The notes below the pieces were generated by a model. It saw only the letters and a list, made by a program, of their open reading frames with translations, was not told the origin of the DNA and did no database searches. The position numbers were made by a program, and so were the translations under genes. This document shows, in pieces, positions 37,799-48,331 of a DNA stretch of 64,000 nucleotides. Within the stretch, counting starts at the first letter, position 1. Each line of letters opens with the position of its first letter. The stretch is taken from NCBI RefSeq assembly GCF_958295425.1, contig NC_081154.1:15602938-15666937 (forward strand). The letters are read 5' to 3'. The stretch is from Solea solea (lineage: Eukaryota; Chordata; Actinopteri; Pleuronectiformes; Soleidae).

Positions 37799-37816
37799 AG
37801 AGAGAGAGAGAGAGAG
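37799..37816. repeat. (GA)n microsatellite
   Basis: About nine GA units, 60 bp upstream of a GT array. Confidence 0.9.
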
Positions 37817-37875
37817 CGGCAGGCCGCAGTCAGCTTCACTGCTGTGAATTGATGGCTGCAGAGGCCCGAGCTGCT

Positions 37876-37910
37876 CTGTGTGTGTGTGTGTGTGTGTGTC
37901 TGTGTGTGTG
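37876..37910. repeat. (GT)n microsatellite, one interruption
   Basis: About seventeen GT units broken once by a CT. The frame through it is an artefact. Confidence 0.95.
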
Positions 37911-39159
37911 CATACAGGGTTCTGGTTCACTTAAAGCTGTACGCAGCATTACTGTAGGGTGTATTCTTCGTGATTTAGAAACTGTACGTAGCCCTGACAG
38001 GTATGTGCTGAATTATAAAAACAGCCAGGAGCCAGATGTAAACGCAGTTCTGTTGATTCAATGCTGTCCCTGCGAGCTTCTGTGTACACAGTCTGCTTTT
38101 CTCACCCAACAGCGAACATTCATTAGCACCTATGAAAAAAAAGACAACAACAAAAAAGAAAAACAGTTGTAATGCATACCCAAAGGCCTGCTGTAAATGC
38201 TGTGTGTCACTGTTAGGCATCTAGTGGAAAGAGAGAGCGTAAACGTGCATTAAAATCACATTTAGTTGTCTTTCATGATTTTGCAATTCATATATACATT
38301 TTCAATCTTTATTTCACACATAGATAATTATTCCATATCTTGTTTATTGTATTAAATGTTCATGATAAATAGTAATAATACTTTATTTGTACTTAGTTTA
38401 GTTGAATTTAGTTGCACGTTATATAAAAGAAATACAATAATAAGACATTGTGCCTAAAAACAACAACAGACACATAAGTCAGCAACAAAAAAAACAGGCA
38501 TAAAAAATGAACAGCTGTTGACATCAGAAATTACAATAGAAAAGAAACAAGTAGACAAACTGCAGTGTTTATTTGCTTCCTTAGGCATCAGTCTTAAAAT
38601 CTAAACATCAAAGGTAATTTTAATTTAATTTTAACATTGTATGTTGTTGTCTGTCCACTGTAGTAGTACTTCTATGGGTAGTTAATGCTACATGTACAAA
38701 TAAAAGGTCATTAATAGGACATCTTTTGATAATTATTGAGAGATTCGAGAACAGTACTTTTACTATATTACTATGATTTTGCATTATTTGCCTGTATAAA
38801 TGCTCTTAAACTGTTAAAATCCAAAAAAGTAGATATGATATGACCACACGTATCGTAATTTCACAATAAAACACAAAGCAATACTGTGCTATATTGTACA
38901 TTATTATGCTAAAAGGCCTGTGGGAAAGTATTGATGTCTTTATTGTGAACTTCACAGTTAAAGTGTCTGAAATCCTGGAACTATAATGTCAGAGCTCAGG
39001 ATAAAATAGTGGTTGAAATTGGGATGAAACCAATGTTTCACACATGAACTTCTCCTGCTTCCTGGGTGCGTGTGTCCGACTGACATTTCCACTCCAGCAT
39101 GTTAGGCAGAGGGTGTTATGTTAACATCCCCAGTAATGTAGTGAGGCTTATGTAATGAC
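37911..39159. other. AT-rich non-coding stretch
   Basis: 38260-38900 is strongly A/T-rich with several A runs and no open frame over 60 codons. It could be old repeat sequence, but no family was recognised. Confidence 0.5.
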
Positions 39160-39340
39160 ATTTATGCAAAGTGGCATTTTTCGCCCGCACTGATTGGTCA
39201 GCCTGTCCCTGCCTTATGAATCAAATATGATATGCCAGTAACAGTCTCTGCTGCAGAGCTTATCACTGCGCACCCTGACCATTTTTAATTAGCTCAATTA
39301 CATTCACCCCAACAAAGGAAATAAAATTCGGAAAACCATG
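39160..39340. other. Candidate conserved non-coding block
   Basis: A TAATTAG core (39286-39292) is followed four bases later by CAATTA (39295-39300), after a stretch free of simple repeats. Closely spaced homeodomain-type cores are common in vertebrate enhancers. Conservation is untested. Confidence 0.28.
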
Positions 39341-40367
39341 TCTTTGTTTGAAAGAAATGTTTCATTCTTCTATGCTCTTAATTAAAAATACAGGAAAAGA
39401 TATTATTTATGGTGAGAATAATTACGAGGGGAGAACGTGACACGACGCTGTTAATGCATTTCCACTCTTATAGAGAATAATGAAATGAAAATGCCACTAT
39501 CTCATTGTGAGATTCATAATATCGCTTGCAAAGCATGATGGAGATGTGAAAATGTGTCAGTGATGAAGAAAAGCGTGTGCAAAGATAATGTCAACCTTGG
39601 AGTTGTTCTTACATTGTGAGCTGCCCTTGCTCCGATAGCAGCATGACTTCAACCTTGCATTGACAATATTTTGGGGTGGAAAACGTTGCATATGTGTGCA
39701 ACCTTTGAGTGGCGAGGTCATGGTATAGTACTGTTGCCGTGTTGTTCTCCCTGTGTGCCCGTGGGTTATCTATGGGTTCTTTCGTTTCGAGGTTAAGTGG
39801 ACACCATGAATGTGCGAGTGAATGGTTGTTTTCCTGTATTAATGCCTTGCGCAAGACATTAAGAGAAGCTCAGCTTATATACTGTGTTTTATTTACATTT
39901 CAAAACTAAACGTGCGCTACAACGCGATTAGAACGTGTCACTGGTTCATTCAGAATCAGCTGTTTATCACGGATGATGGATCGTTGTACGTGATGTTTGT
40001 GTTCCAATAGCAGCCTCCGCATTAGAACCACCTGAAGTTCACCTTCAACTGTTCTCTATGGGATGCTACAAAATAGTTTGTTCCACTGAGGTGAGCTCAA
40101 CGGTGATTGGACACATGTGGCAAAAACATCACTTCCACGGAAGCTCGGCTTCTCTCGCAGTCAGTGGAGCAGTGGGCGGGCACGGATGCTGGTTTTTGAT
40201 TGACAGCATTGCAGAAACATACATGACAGCAGAGCCCTTTCTGCCTCAGTCCTGTTACAAACACTATAGCGTTTCAGTTTTACATAATTATCGTATACAT
40301 TTCCTTGTTCCAGTTGTTTGTTTGCAGAATGTCTGTAAGGATTTATGCATAAATAACTGGGCCTGAA
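39341..40367. other. Unique non-coding stretch
   Basis: Frames at 39609-40366 on both strands overlap and have no domain. Confidence 0.5.
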
Positions 40368-40465
40368 ATTAGCTTCAAAGACCAGCAACCGCCACCGGCC
40401 CTGTGATGGACTCCAGTGTCCCGTGACCCTCATGTGGAGGATAAAGTGGTAGACGATGAATGAAC
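40368..40465 (+). mobile_element. Rearranged 3' part of the tRNA-headed SINE-like family
   Basis: Contains ggccctgtgatggactcc and ccgtgaccctcatgtggagg with a tail ataaagtggtagacgatgaa, all phrases of the family at 54978-55341. A copy of the tgattggcttcaga-like phrase comes before, not after, the ccctgtgatgg phrase, so the copy is internally deleted and reordered. Confidence 0.65.
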
Positions 40466-41616
40466 ATGCCAAACAAATAAATTGGGCAAATATGAACTGA
40501 GAAAATATCTTGACTATAGCTCATGAAGGCAGTGAAAAAGCAACCTGCCCTAGGACTGTGCTAATTGGATTGGAGTCTGAGGATGTTTGGGTGGGAAACA
40601 CTGTTCAGTCTGACTGCTGTCAACACAAATGAGCAGGTAATATTCTCTTTGCTTTATTTTGGAGTGGTCGGCGAGTAACCCTACCTGCATCATTTCAAAC
40701 ATTGTTCCACAGTTTGCAAACCATTCTGGCTTCAGAGTTCATGCTACACTCATGTGCTGCAGAGGAACAGGACAGAGGTTGCTTATGATTGACAGTCTGT
40801 AGTGTTTATATTCACATACATGCCTGAGGTTTCCAAGCAGAACATTCTTCCCTGCCCTCGGTCTTATAATGCCTCCATGTCATCCGTCCAGTCAATCTAA
40901 CCAGTTTGTTATTTATGTGTACCATCACCTCTTTCTCATGCTTAGTGGTGACAGGTGTCAGTGGCTCTGTTAAAAATCCTTGACTACATCCTCTGTCTTT
41001 CTAATGCTTAGCTCTAAATGGCTGTCAGAGATGGCGCCACTGTATGGCACTGTAAGAGCACCATGTCACTCAACGTGACATAGACTGCCCCAAGAAAATA
41101 CAAATACTCATACCTGTATCACCATATCCATTAAGTTGAGCAATTGCAAATGACACTAACTCTTACTTATTTTTATTGGGAATATGCAGATTACATTCAA
41201 AATTGTATCAGCATTTGATTATTCCTCAGCATATCCTTTTTCAATTATGGTTTTACAATAGCAAAACATCACAAAACGACCAAAAGAAAATAAAGTGGAA
41301 CAATTCAGCACAAACTAAAAAGAACTTAAACTTTAAATTGAGTAATAGTTTTATTTTTTTATGATTGCTCTGGCTCTAGTTTCAGAATGTTCGAGTCTCA
41401 AAACTCTCAACCTGGGACCAAAATGCTAATTTCTCTCAAATAACCACTTTTTCCGATTGCTTGGTTTTAAAAATCACACAACTTAACATCAAACTATTAC
41501 AATTTAAAATACAATTCACAAACTGCATATGAGATGACTTTCTGTACAACTGCTCAGAATATAAGTAATGGTTGAATTCCTCTCCTCTGTATATACAGAG
41601 AGATACATAATATACA
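40466..41616. other. Unique non-coding stretch
   Basis: No recognisable repeat ends. The region from 41160 to 41560 is A/T-rich with a short frame (41176-41364) of low complexity. Confidence 0.5.
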
Positions 41617-41814
41617 TTTATATTTAGTCATTTTAGCAGATACTTTTATCTTAAGTGACATACGCTGCCGGCACAGCCATCAGGACAAACTGGGGGTTAA
41701 GTGCCCAGTTGCCCAGGGACACGACGACGCATGAAGGCAAGTGAGCTGGGCATCAAACCCATGACCTTGCGGTGAAAAGACAACTCGCTCTACCACTGAC
41801 CCATCGCTGCCCCA
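41617..41814 (-). mobile_element. tRNA-derived SINE, minus strand
   Basis: On the minus strand there is a tRNA-like head (cagtggtagagcgagttgtc), a box B variant (GGTTTGATGCC, plus positions 41749-41759) and a body with gggcacttaaccccc. It ends in a tail reading atctgctaaaatgactaaat. This phrase order is that of a common fish SINE. The box B differs from consensus at two positions, so transcription is unlikely. Confidence 0.8.
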
Positions 41815-42357
41815 TTGCTTTGCTGCACTTGATGGCAATTTAAAGTGCTTTTCACCAGTTTTGCCATTCACACAGCACAGCATGCACTGCCTGTGCAGAA
41901 GTAGGAGGAATTTGTGTCTTAGAAGCAACTAAGATCCAAAAAGCTTCTAAACCAGTCTTTATTGTTTGCTGGAGGACCAAGCCTCAGTCCCCAGGGACTG
42001 CTGGTCCAAGCCATGGAACAGCCAGCATGACCATCAGCAGTTTGTCCTCTCAAAGCGAGACACTAATCCGCTGCCTGCTCGCCGCTCTATACGCTACAAA
42101 TGTAAACGTCTCTGATGCCAATGAATGATACTCATGGATCACTGGAGGAGGGGAACGGACATCCATCCAGCATGACTACTGGAGAGGGAATGCTACTTAA
42201 TTGTTGGATCTGTCCACAAACAAACCTCTGCGCTCACTCAGCGTACTATTTAGAGCTAATAGGTCTGTCACTGCCTTTTCCAAAATGATAGCTGTTTGAA
42301 ATGGAGGATATACACCCTAGAAGCGTAGCAGAACGTCTGAAGTAATTGCCATGTGGT
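41815..42357. other. Unique non-coding stretch
   Basis: A phrase near 41975-42020 (ctcagtccccagggactgct) contains a small inverted repeat, agtcccc-aggggact. No repeat family is certain. Confidence 0.5.
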
Positions 42358-42371
42358 CCAGCAGAGGGCAC
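42358..42371 (+). promoter_or_regulatory. CTCF-like motif (strongest in the window)
   Basis: CCAGCAGAGGGCAC matches the vertebrate CTCF core at every informative position that I can recall. It lies outside any repeat recognised here. Binding is not demonstrated. Confidence 0.4.
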
Positions 42372-43487
42372 TGTTAGTGCAGCTTGGGCTTAAATTCCCA
42401 TTCGAATGCCCTTTGTGATGTTTTGCTGTGAAAATGGAGGACACGGTTGTGATACTTAAACATGTAAAAAGTGATATATCTGGTTTTATAACATAGATGA
42501 TTAGCTGTTAGGTCCAGTAGATTGAGGTGGCAGATCACTGATGGTCGATCTCACGTTACTTGTAGTAAGAGTAATCAGGATGGTGATCCCACCAGGCCAC
42601 ATCGCCCATTAGCCAAAATCAACATAATGTTTGACTGCTTATTTATTTATTTTATTGGATCTTTTTTTGTTTTTTATCAACGCCAATTGTTAATTTTGAA
42701 GAGACAAACAGGAAGATCAGTGAGCTGCCACTTAAAATTGCTGTGAGGGTGTTAACGTAAGCCTCTGTGGTGGCGTAACTGGATTAAGGTGTGCTGCACA
42801 ATTTGTCATTTCTTAAGCTCTACCGCTGTCTCCATTTGTCAATCCTGACAATAGTGACATTGCCATTTTCAGCCCGAGCAATTTACCTGAGTGTGCTCGT
42901 TTTACGAATTACATGGAAACATGTTTTGATCACAACCTTTTGTGACGCTGAAATAGTCCACATTATTTTTTACTGTAATGTAAAGAACATTTTGGGTTCA
43001 TGTTATTTATTATGTCTGTTTCAGCGGTAATTTGGCTGCTAACGTCTCCTCGATTTTTCAGCCAATTACACATACTCACGTGTCAAAATGTTCCTCGCGT
43101 TCAGAACCTTTCTGCTACCATTACATTTGTTTCTGCTGCTATTATTTGGTCATTTATTTCCACTGAATATGAATGCCGCACTTGTCTTGCCTCAGTGACC
43201 AAAAAAGGCTAATAAAGAACAGCAAAGCAAAAACAAAAATTGGAAGTACAGTAAATTTGTCTTCTGCAGGTCCAGTTTGGAACATAACAAAGGGTACATT
43301 GGTACAAATTGAATATACTATACATAAATATGCTTTTGTCTAAGTGTATCAATTGGAATATGCCTTTGATATGTACTTTTGGCAAGGCCGCCGTCTACAG
43401 TATCTACAGCAGCCTGAATGCCAGCTAGAGTGTACCGTTCATGTTTTAAAGTAGGGGCTTACTATGTAAACAAGGAAGAAAGACATT
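42372..43487. other. Unique non-coding stretch
   Basis: T-rich patches near 42640-42680 and low-complexity frames at 42791-43212. No gene was recognised. Confidence 0.5.
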
Positions 43488-43566
43488 GTTTGTGTCACCA
43501 TAGGAGTCCTCCAATCTGCACTCTTGCCATTAGATGTCACTAATTCTTTCACACTGGACTTTTACA
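43488..43566 (+). mobile_element. Right end of a TTAAAGGTCC-family repeat
   Basis: The phrase tagatgtcactaattctttc followed by acactggactttta is the usual right terminus of the family that starts at 35254. The left part of this copy is missing or eroded. Confidence 0.65.
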
Positions 43567-45471
43567 GCAGAGCCATTCATCGGACAAACGTGATAAAACA
43601 TACTATATCAGAGCAATTCCACACAAACATAAGTCAAAAAGTAGTGCGATAAAAAGTCCTCCCTGCAGACTGTGGCCTTTTATTGTGACTTGTGCAATGC
43701 ACATCTGTGCAATAATCATGCTGATTAATCAGCATCTCGGTGTGCCTCACCTGCCAGGTTGATGGATTATCTTGTGAATGTGAAAATGAAGAAAAAAATA
43801 AAATATAGCTACAACCCAAAATGCTCGCACAGACGTGAGTCTTCCCGTTTTCTTTCTAATTGACAATTACAGACTGCCGCCACCTGCTGATCTGAAGTCT
43901 GATCTGAATCTCGTGGTTGTGTTTCGTGCATGCATTTCTGCAAAATAATCCAAAAAACAGAGTTACCCTGTGTTCTCTGAAGCCAGCTTGTTGGCTTTAA
44001 CTCCTACAAGAATGGGACTACAATTCAAGTAGAGTTTATACGTCTTATAAGAGTTCTAGGTAATATCTGCCACAAAATGTGGCAATACAGTTAACATGAT
44101 ACTGTTATTAATAAAGGGTGTTGTCAAAAGGCTTTTGCAATAGCATCATATGTTTACTTGTGCATGTACAAATGTCAAATTATGGCCTTGTGGAAGCATT
44201 GTCTTCCGTTTTACACGCTCATAGATTAAAGTGACCATGAATGTCAGCAGCAGTGGTCGCTGCAGTTCGCTGTCATTTCCTGCACGTACTAATCCCCTGA
44301 GCCGCTCTCTAATAAGCCTCTGTTTACTTGTTGTGTTTGCTATTCAAAGAATTTTATCTCCCGCCTCGACTTGAGAGTTTGCGCCTCGCAGCTCTGTGCT
44401 GTGGCCTCTGCTGCTTATGTGCCTAAAAACTGCCCAAAGTCTAAAAATGGACAAAAAGAAAGTATGAGCATTTCACACTGCAGCATTCGCCACCTCTGTC
44501 TCCTTAAGGAGAAGTCTTTTGCAGTAATTTGAAAACAAACATCCAGTCAGTAAAATATATTTGCCTGTGGCGTTCGCTGAGTGTGACATATTAAGAGGAG
44601 GCGCCATTGTTGTTTGGAGGAACGGGAGGGGACCGCGTCGTATTCATCCCCAAATGGCTCTGAGCAAACTTCTTTGATGAATATGTCTGTTAGGGAACGT
44701 CAGGCTCTGGAGAGAACCACTTTCTGAGAACACAACCATCACTCATGCGCAGCATTTCTGTCCGTCACGTTTAATGTTTTCATACGTCCTTTGATGGAGG
44801 CTGCAGAGGAGAATGGAGGAGAGGAGTTTTGGGGGGAGCAATATGTTTTAGTGGGATTTTAACAGCTTTCATGCGACAGGAGGAGTCATCACCATCAATC
44901 AGTTGCTCCTGCATCAAATATTCAAGTCCTTTTTTTTTGGTGGGGGCCATTTTAAAGACGCTCGATTACTTTTATTAGCGCTACTCACGATATATGCATC
45001 GTATGTACAGTTAAATTATACTATGAGGAAAAAGCTTGCAGTTATGGAAATCAGGCTTCACCTGTGGGGAACGAGGTCACTCCACACACACACACAAACA
45101 CAGGCTGCTTCATTCTGCCATACACTCATGCATATAAACACAGCAGGTGGCGTGGTGTTAAACAGGCCGTGATTTGGCTAGAATTAGACAGCAGACACTC
45201 CTGTATGGCCGGTGGGAGGGGGGGGTTTAACAGGATTTCACTGATTGAGCATTGTGGACCAGTGCTGCCACTCCCTGTGCATTACCAGTGCCGCCGTGAC
45301 AAATCTGGGTAATTACAAATACAACACAGTATGTGTTTGGCAGCGCTGCTTCAGGGTAACAAACCTGTCGCCTGCATATGTGCCTATCATGAACTAGATG
45401 TATCTTAGCCGTCTGCAACTCAAAGATAAAACCGGTGTTGCAATGTAACTGTATCTGGAATTGAACCCTCC
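43567..45471. other. Unique non-coding stretch
   Basis: A short CA array near 45083-45096 and a G run near 45217-45226. Frames at 44903-45418 span these tracts and have no domain. Confidence 0.5.
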
Positions 45472-45822
45472 TTACTTTTTTAATACTTTTACTTCTACCA
45501 CTATTTTATATCAGAAAATTACTTTTGATACTTAAGTACAGTAAATGTTATACATTTTAAGACTTTTAACTAAGTGGTCAGCCCGTGGCCAAGTGGAAAG
45601 GGAACTCGACTTGTCAACTCCCAATGCTCCCCGGGCGCTACTCAGTGTGGCAGCCCACTGCTCCTAATTCTAGGATGGGTCAAATGCTTTCCCTAAGGGG
45701 ATTAATAAAAAAAATTAAACTTAAGTAAAGTTATAAAAATGTACTTCAACTTCTACCAAAGTCATTTTCCGGTAAAGATACTTGTACTTTTACTCAAGTA
45801 TCCCTTTAAGGTACTTCATACA
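45472..45822. mobile_element. AT-rich DNA element split by a SINE
   Basis: The two halves, 45472-45567 and 45727-45822, carry the phrases acttttacttctacc, ttgatacttaagtac and cttgtacttttactcaagta, which recur in a well-known fish repeat. They are separated by the SINE at 45576-45717. The ends are not sharply defined and the superfamily is uncertain. Confidence 0.6.
45576..45717 (+). mobile_element. tRNA-derived SINE nested in another repeat
   Basis: Starts with a tRNA-like head (gtggccaagtggaaagggaa then ctcgacttgt), lacks box B, then has caatgctccccgggcgct, gcagcccactgctcc and gatgggtcaaatgc, and ends in an ATTAATAAAA tail. It is flanked by near-identical short repeats, AACTAAGT at 45568-45575 and AACTTAAGT at 45718-45726, consistent with a target-site duplication. 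Loss of box B makes it inactive. Confidence 0.8.
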
Positions 45823-47040
45823 AGACTGAATAAAACATGGTTCTTCCACAAAGACCTTTAGCCTTCATTTCCTCCCGCTTCACTTACTGTAATACCATCA
45901 TCTCATCTGTTTGCCATGCAGCCGTCTCTCATTTTCAAACTGTACAGAATGCAGCAGCCATGCAGACTCCTCAACAAACACTAGTCCTAGCTCCCGTCCT
46001 TGCCCCAACCTACATCCATACTCCACCTCAGAACCACTTTGATCGGCAACCTCCGGCTGCCTCATCGTTCTCTGCACCAAACTAAAAGAAAAGAGAAAGA
46101 GCTTTGTGGCAATTAAACAACCCTCGTTTTGTTTCCATCACACTACACAGTAGTACACACTACTGTATGTCAGGGAAACTTTGCAGGCCAGCATATTTTG
46201 TGACATTGTTTTAAAAAGTGCTAAATGAAATCTGTGACATTTAAGCCCGAATGACTTTCAAAATCAATATCAAACATGGTTTGTGTCACCTGCACACCTG
46301 TACACAACCTAATAATACCAAAAGAGCTGCTGTTCCAACCTTCTTATTAGATTTTAGAGGTCATGATGCCCTCAAATCAGTTTTGAGATAGTTGATGACT
46401 CATCTTGTGGTCGGGGGAAGCTACAGTACATCCAATAAAGCTACGTGTGATTCTTCCTGTGCTGCATTCAGGTGCGTCAGCTCTGTGTTTCTCCAGTTTA
46501 ACCATTCATTCTCAGATTCAGGGTTTGTAGCTGTGTTATCATGTGGCATCGTAGCCCATTCAGCACTATTGGCTGCTCTAAATGCCGTCGAGAAGACCCT
46601 CCCTCACAGCTCGTTTAACCGAAAATGTGCGAAAGCTCCTTGCACTTTGAAAGCCGTGTCATAAGGACTTAGTGCTTCTCACAAAACTTCTTGTCACGTT
46701 CTCCTCCCACTGCTCGTTCTCCCCGTAATCTTTTTAAAACTGTCACATTATCACTGTCGTGTTGCTTTTCTCTCCCTCTTGTCAAGTGTCGCTGACGACA
46801 AGCTCGCCCAAGTGGGAGGCCCGGGCGCAACCTTTTGCTTGTTTCTGCATGTGTCTGCATGATTGGATCATGTCCGTGTCTCTCTGCTGAGAGTGAGCAG
46901 TCTGAAAAGGCATGTAATCCCGTTTCCCACTGCTCCATTGAGAACGGCGGGTGTTCGCGGGTGTGTGGAGCGGCACGTGTTTCTGCTTTATTTCTGGAGT
47001 TGCTTGGAGTTGGTAGTCCCAGAGAGAATGTGCTGCAACT
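45823..47040. other. Unique non-coding stretch
   Basis: Overlapping frames at 46669-47148 (up to 159 codons, minus strand) are open in several registers and contain no recognisable domain. Confidence 0.45.
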
Positions 47041-47095
47041 TGGGAGACAGAGAGAGACCGAGAGGGAGAGAGGGGGAGAGAGAATGGCGAGGTAA
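47041..47095. repeat. GA-rich low-complexity tract
   Basis: A purine-rich tract of GAGA and GGGAGA units, imperfect. It explains part of the openness of the frames around it. Confidence 0.85.
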
Positions 47096-47099
47096 GGCA

Positions 47100-47300
47100 G
47101 CTTGTCCCCAAGATATGCTTGGCTATATTGAGCAAAATGGGGTGACAAAGGGAATGTGCCTAATGGAAGAGGAAGCCAAGCTCATCAGTGCTTTGCTTTG
47201 TCTGTACGAAGCACAGTTAGTGGGATTTATAATTGGGATTAACCGTTGTACCCCTGGTGAGTTTTTCCAAGCTAGTTATCATTAATGTAATCCAATTAGT
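47100..47300. other. Candidate conserved non-coding block
   Basis: Contains ataattggg near 47229, tcattaatg near 47279 and ccaattag near 47291, and no simple repeats. The frame through it (ending 47285) is not a protein I recognise. Confidence 0.25.
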
Positions 47301-48282
47301 CCCTTCATTGTGTTTACAAATGTGTCTCTGAATGTCTCAATGCAGGTGTACATAATGCCGACTCAATTATTTGGTTAAGTCCCTGTTCCTGGCAGTAACC
47401 TTTTTTTATTATTATTATTGTCTTACTTGTGATTACCCACACGCTCGTGGGCACTAATGCAATGGAAATATGATGTTTTAAATGAAAGTTTAGTTGTTTT
47501 CAATGCTGCTTTGTTGACCCGTCCATCGTCCCGCAAACTTAATAATCATTTTTGTGGATTTACCGAAAACAATGAAAATCTTTTTCTTGGGAGAACAACC
47601 AAACATTTTTTTTTTTGTTTTTGTTTTAGGAACACAAGAGGTTTGCGTGCCTCAGTTGCAAAAGCCTGGCGTTTGTTGCGCCAGCCGTACCGCATTAGCC
47701 ACTGTTGATTTGGTGTCTGCAATCACGCTTTGCCCGTGCACCTCGCTGAAATTAGAGCGCGCCGATGAAACACATTTGCTACCTACAGAGAGCTTAAAAG
47801 AGTCAAATCAGTGGCAATGAAAGGCCTTTCCACAGGTTACTAGCTGTTGTGAATCAGTCGGCGTTAATACTCTGCCACTGTGACGGTAATAGGAATAGAA
47901 ATAAAGTATCTCGTCACTCTAACCTAATTGCGTTCTAAATAAAGAGCAGCATCAAAGCTGTTTGCGGGCACCTCATTTTTAGACTTGCAACATTTATGCA
48001 AACATGAAAATGATATCACTCGCGTTATATCCCAGCTCGCAGTTGTGTTCTTAAAGCTAGGAAGCCGTAAATAAGAGAGTAAACAAACCGTCATGTTTTG
48101 ATCAAGGTCATTTCACATCAAGATTACAATAGTCTATACATTTTGTTACTCTTAAGTCATACCTTTATTTAAAATCATGTGCCATAGAGCCATTGCTTTT
48201 CAGAGATAACAGAAGCTCTTATCGCCACCCGTCTTTGTAGTTTTGGTTGGTGGTCTTCTTTCTTGTGTAGGTGGCAGGGACG

Positions 48283-48315
48283 CTTTAAGGGGGGGCCCCC
48301 CAGAAGCCCTTAAAG
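48283..48315. repeat. G/C-centred inverted repeat
   Basis: CTTTAAGGG (48283-48291) pairs with CCCTTAAAG (48307-48315). Inside is a G run followed directly by a C run, so the pairing can extend or slip. The palindrome AACCCTACTAGGGTT follows at 48317-48331. Confidence 0.85.
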
Positions 48316-48316
48316 G

Positions 48317-48331
48317 AACCCTACTAGGGTT
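48317..48331. repeat. Short palindrome AACCCTA-C-TAGGGTT
   Basis: Seven-base perfect arms around one central C, two bases after the previous inverted repeat. It looks telomere-like on one side only and is too short to be a telomeric array. Confidence 0.8.

Noticed and set aside
46669..47148. 159-codon frame on the minus strand
   Set aside because: Overlaps frames on both strands. Its openness is partly due to the GA-rich tract at 47041-47095. No domain was recognised.
47838..47862. Sequence resembling mature miR-138 (agct..gttgtgaatcag)
   Set aside because: A three-base gap within a microRNA that is almost invariant in vertebrates, and no complementary arm downstream to form a precursor hairpin.
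48317..48331. Interstitial telomere-like sequence
   Set aside because: Only one partial TTAGGG-like unit on each side of a palindrome. No array.
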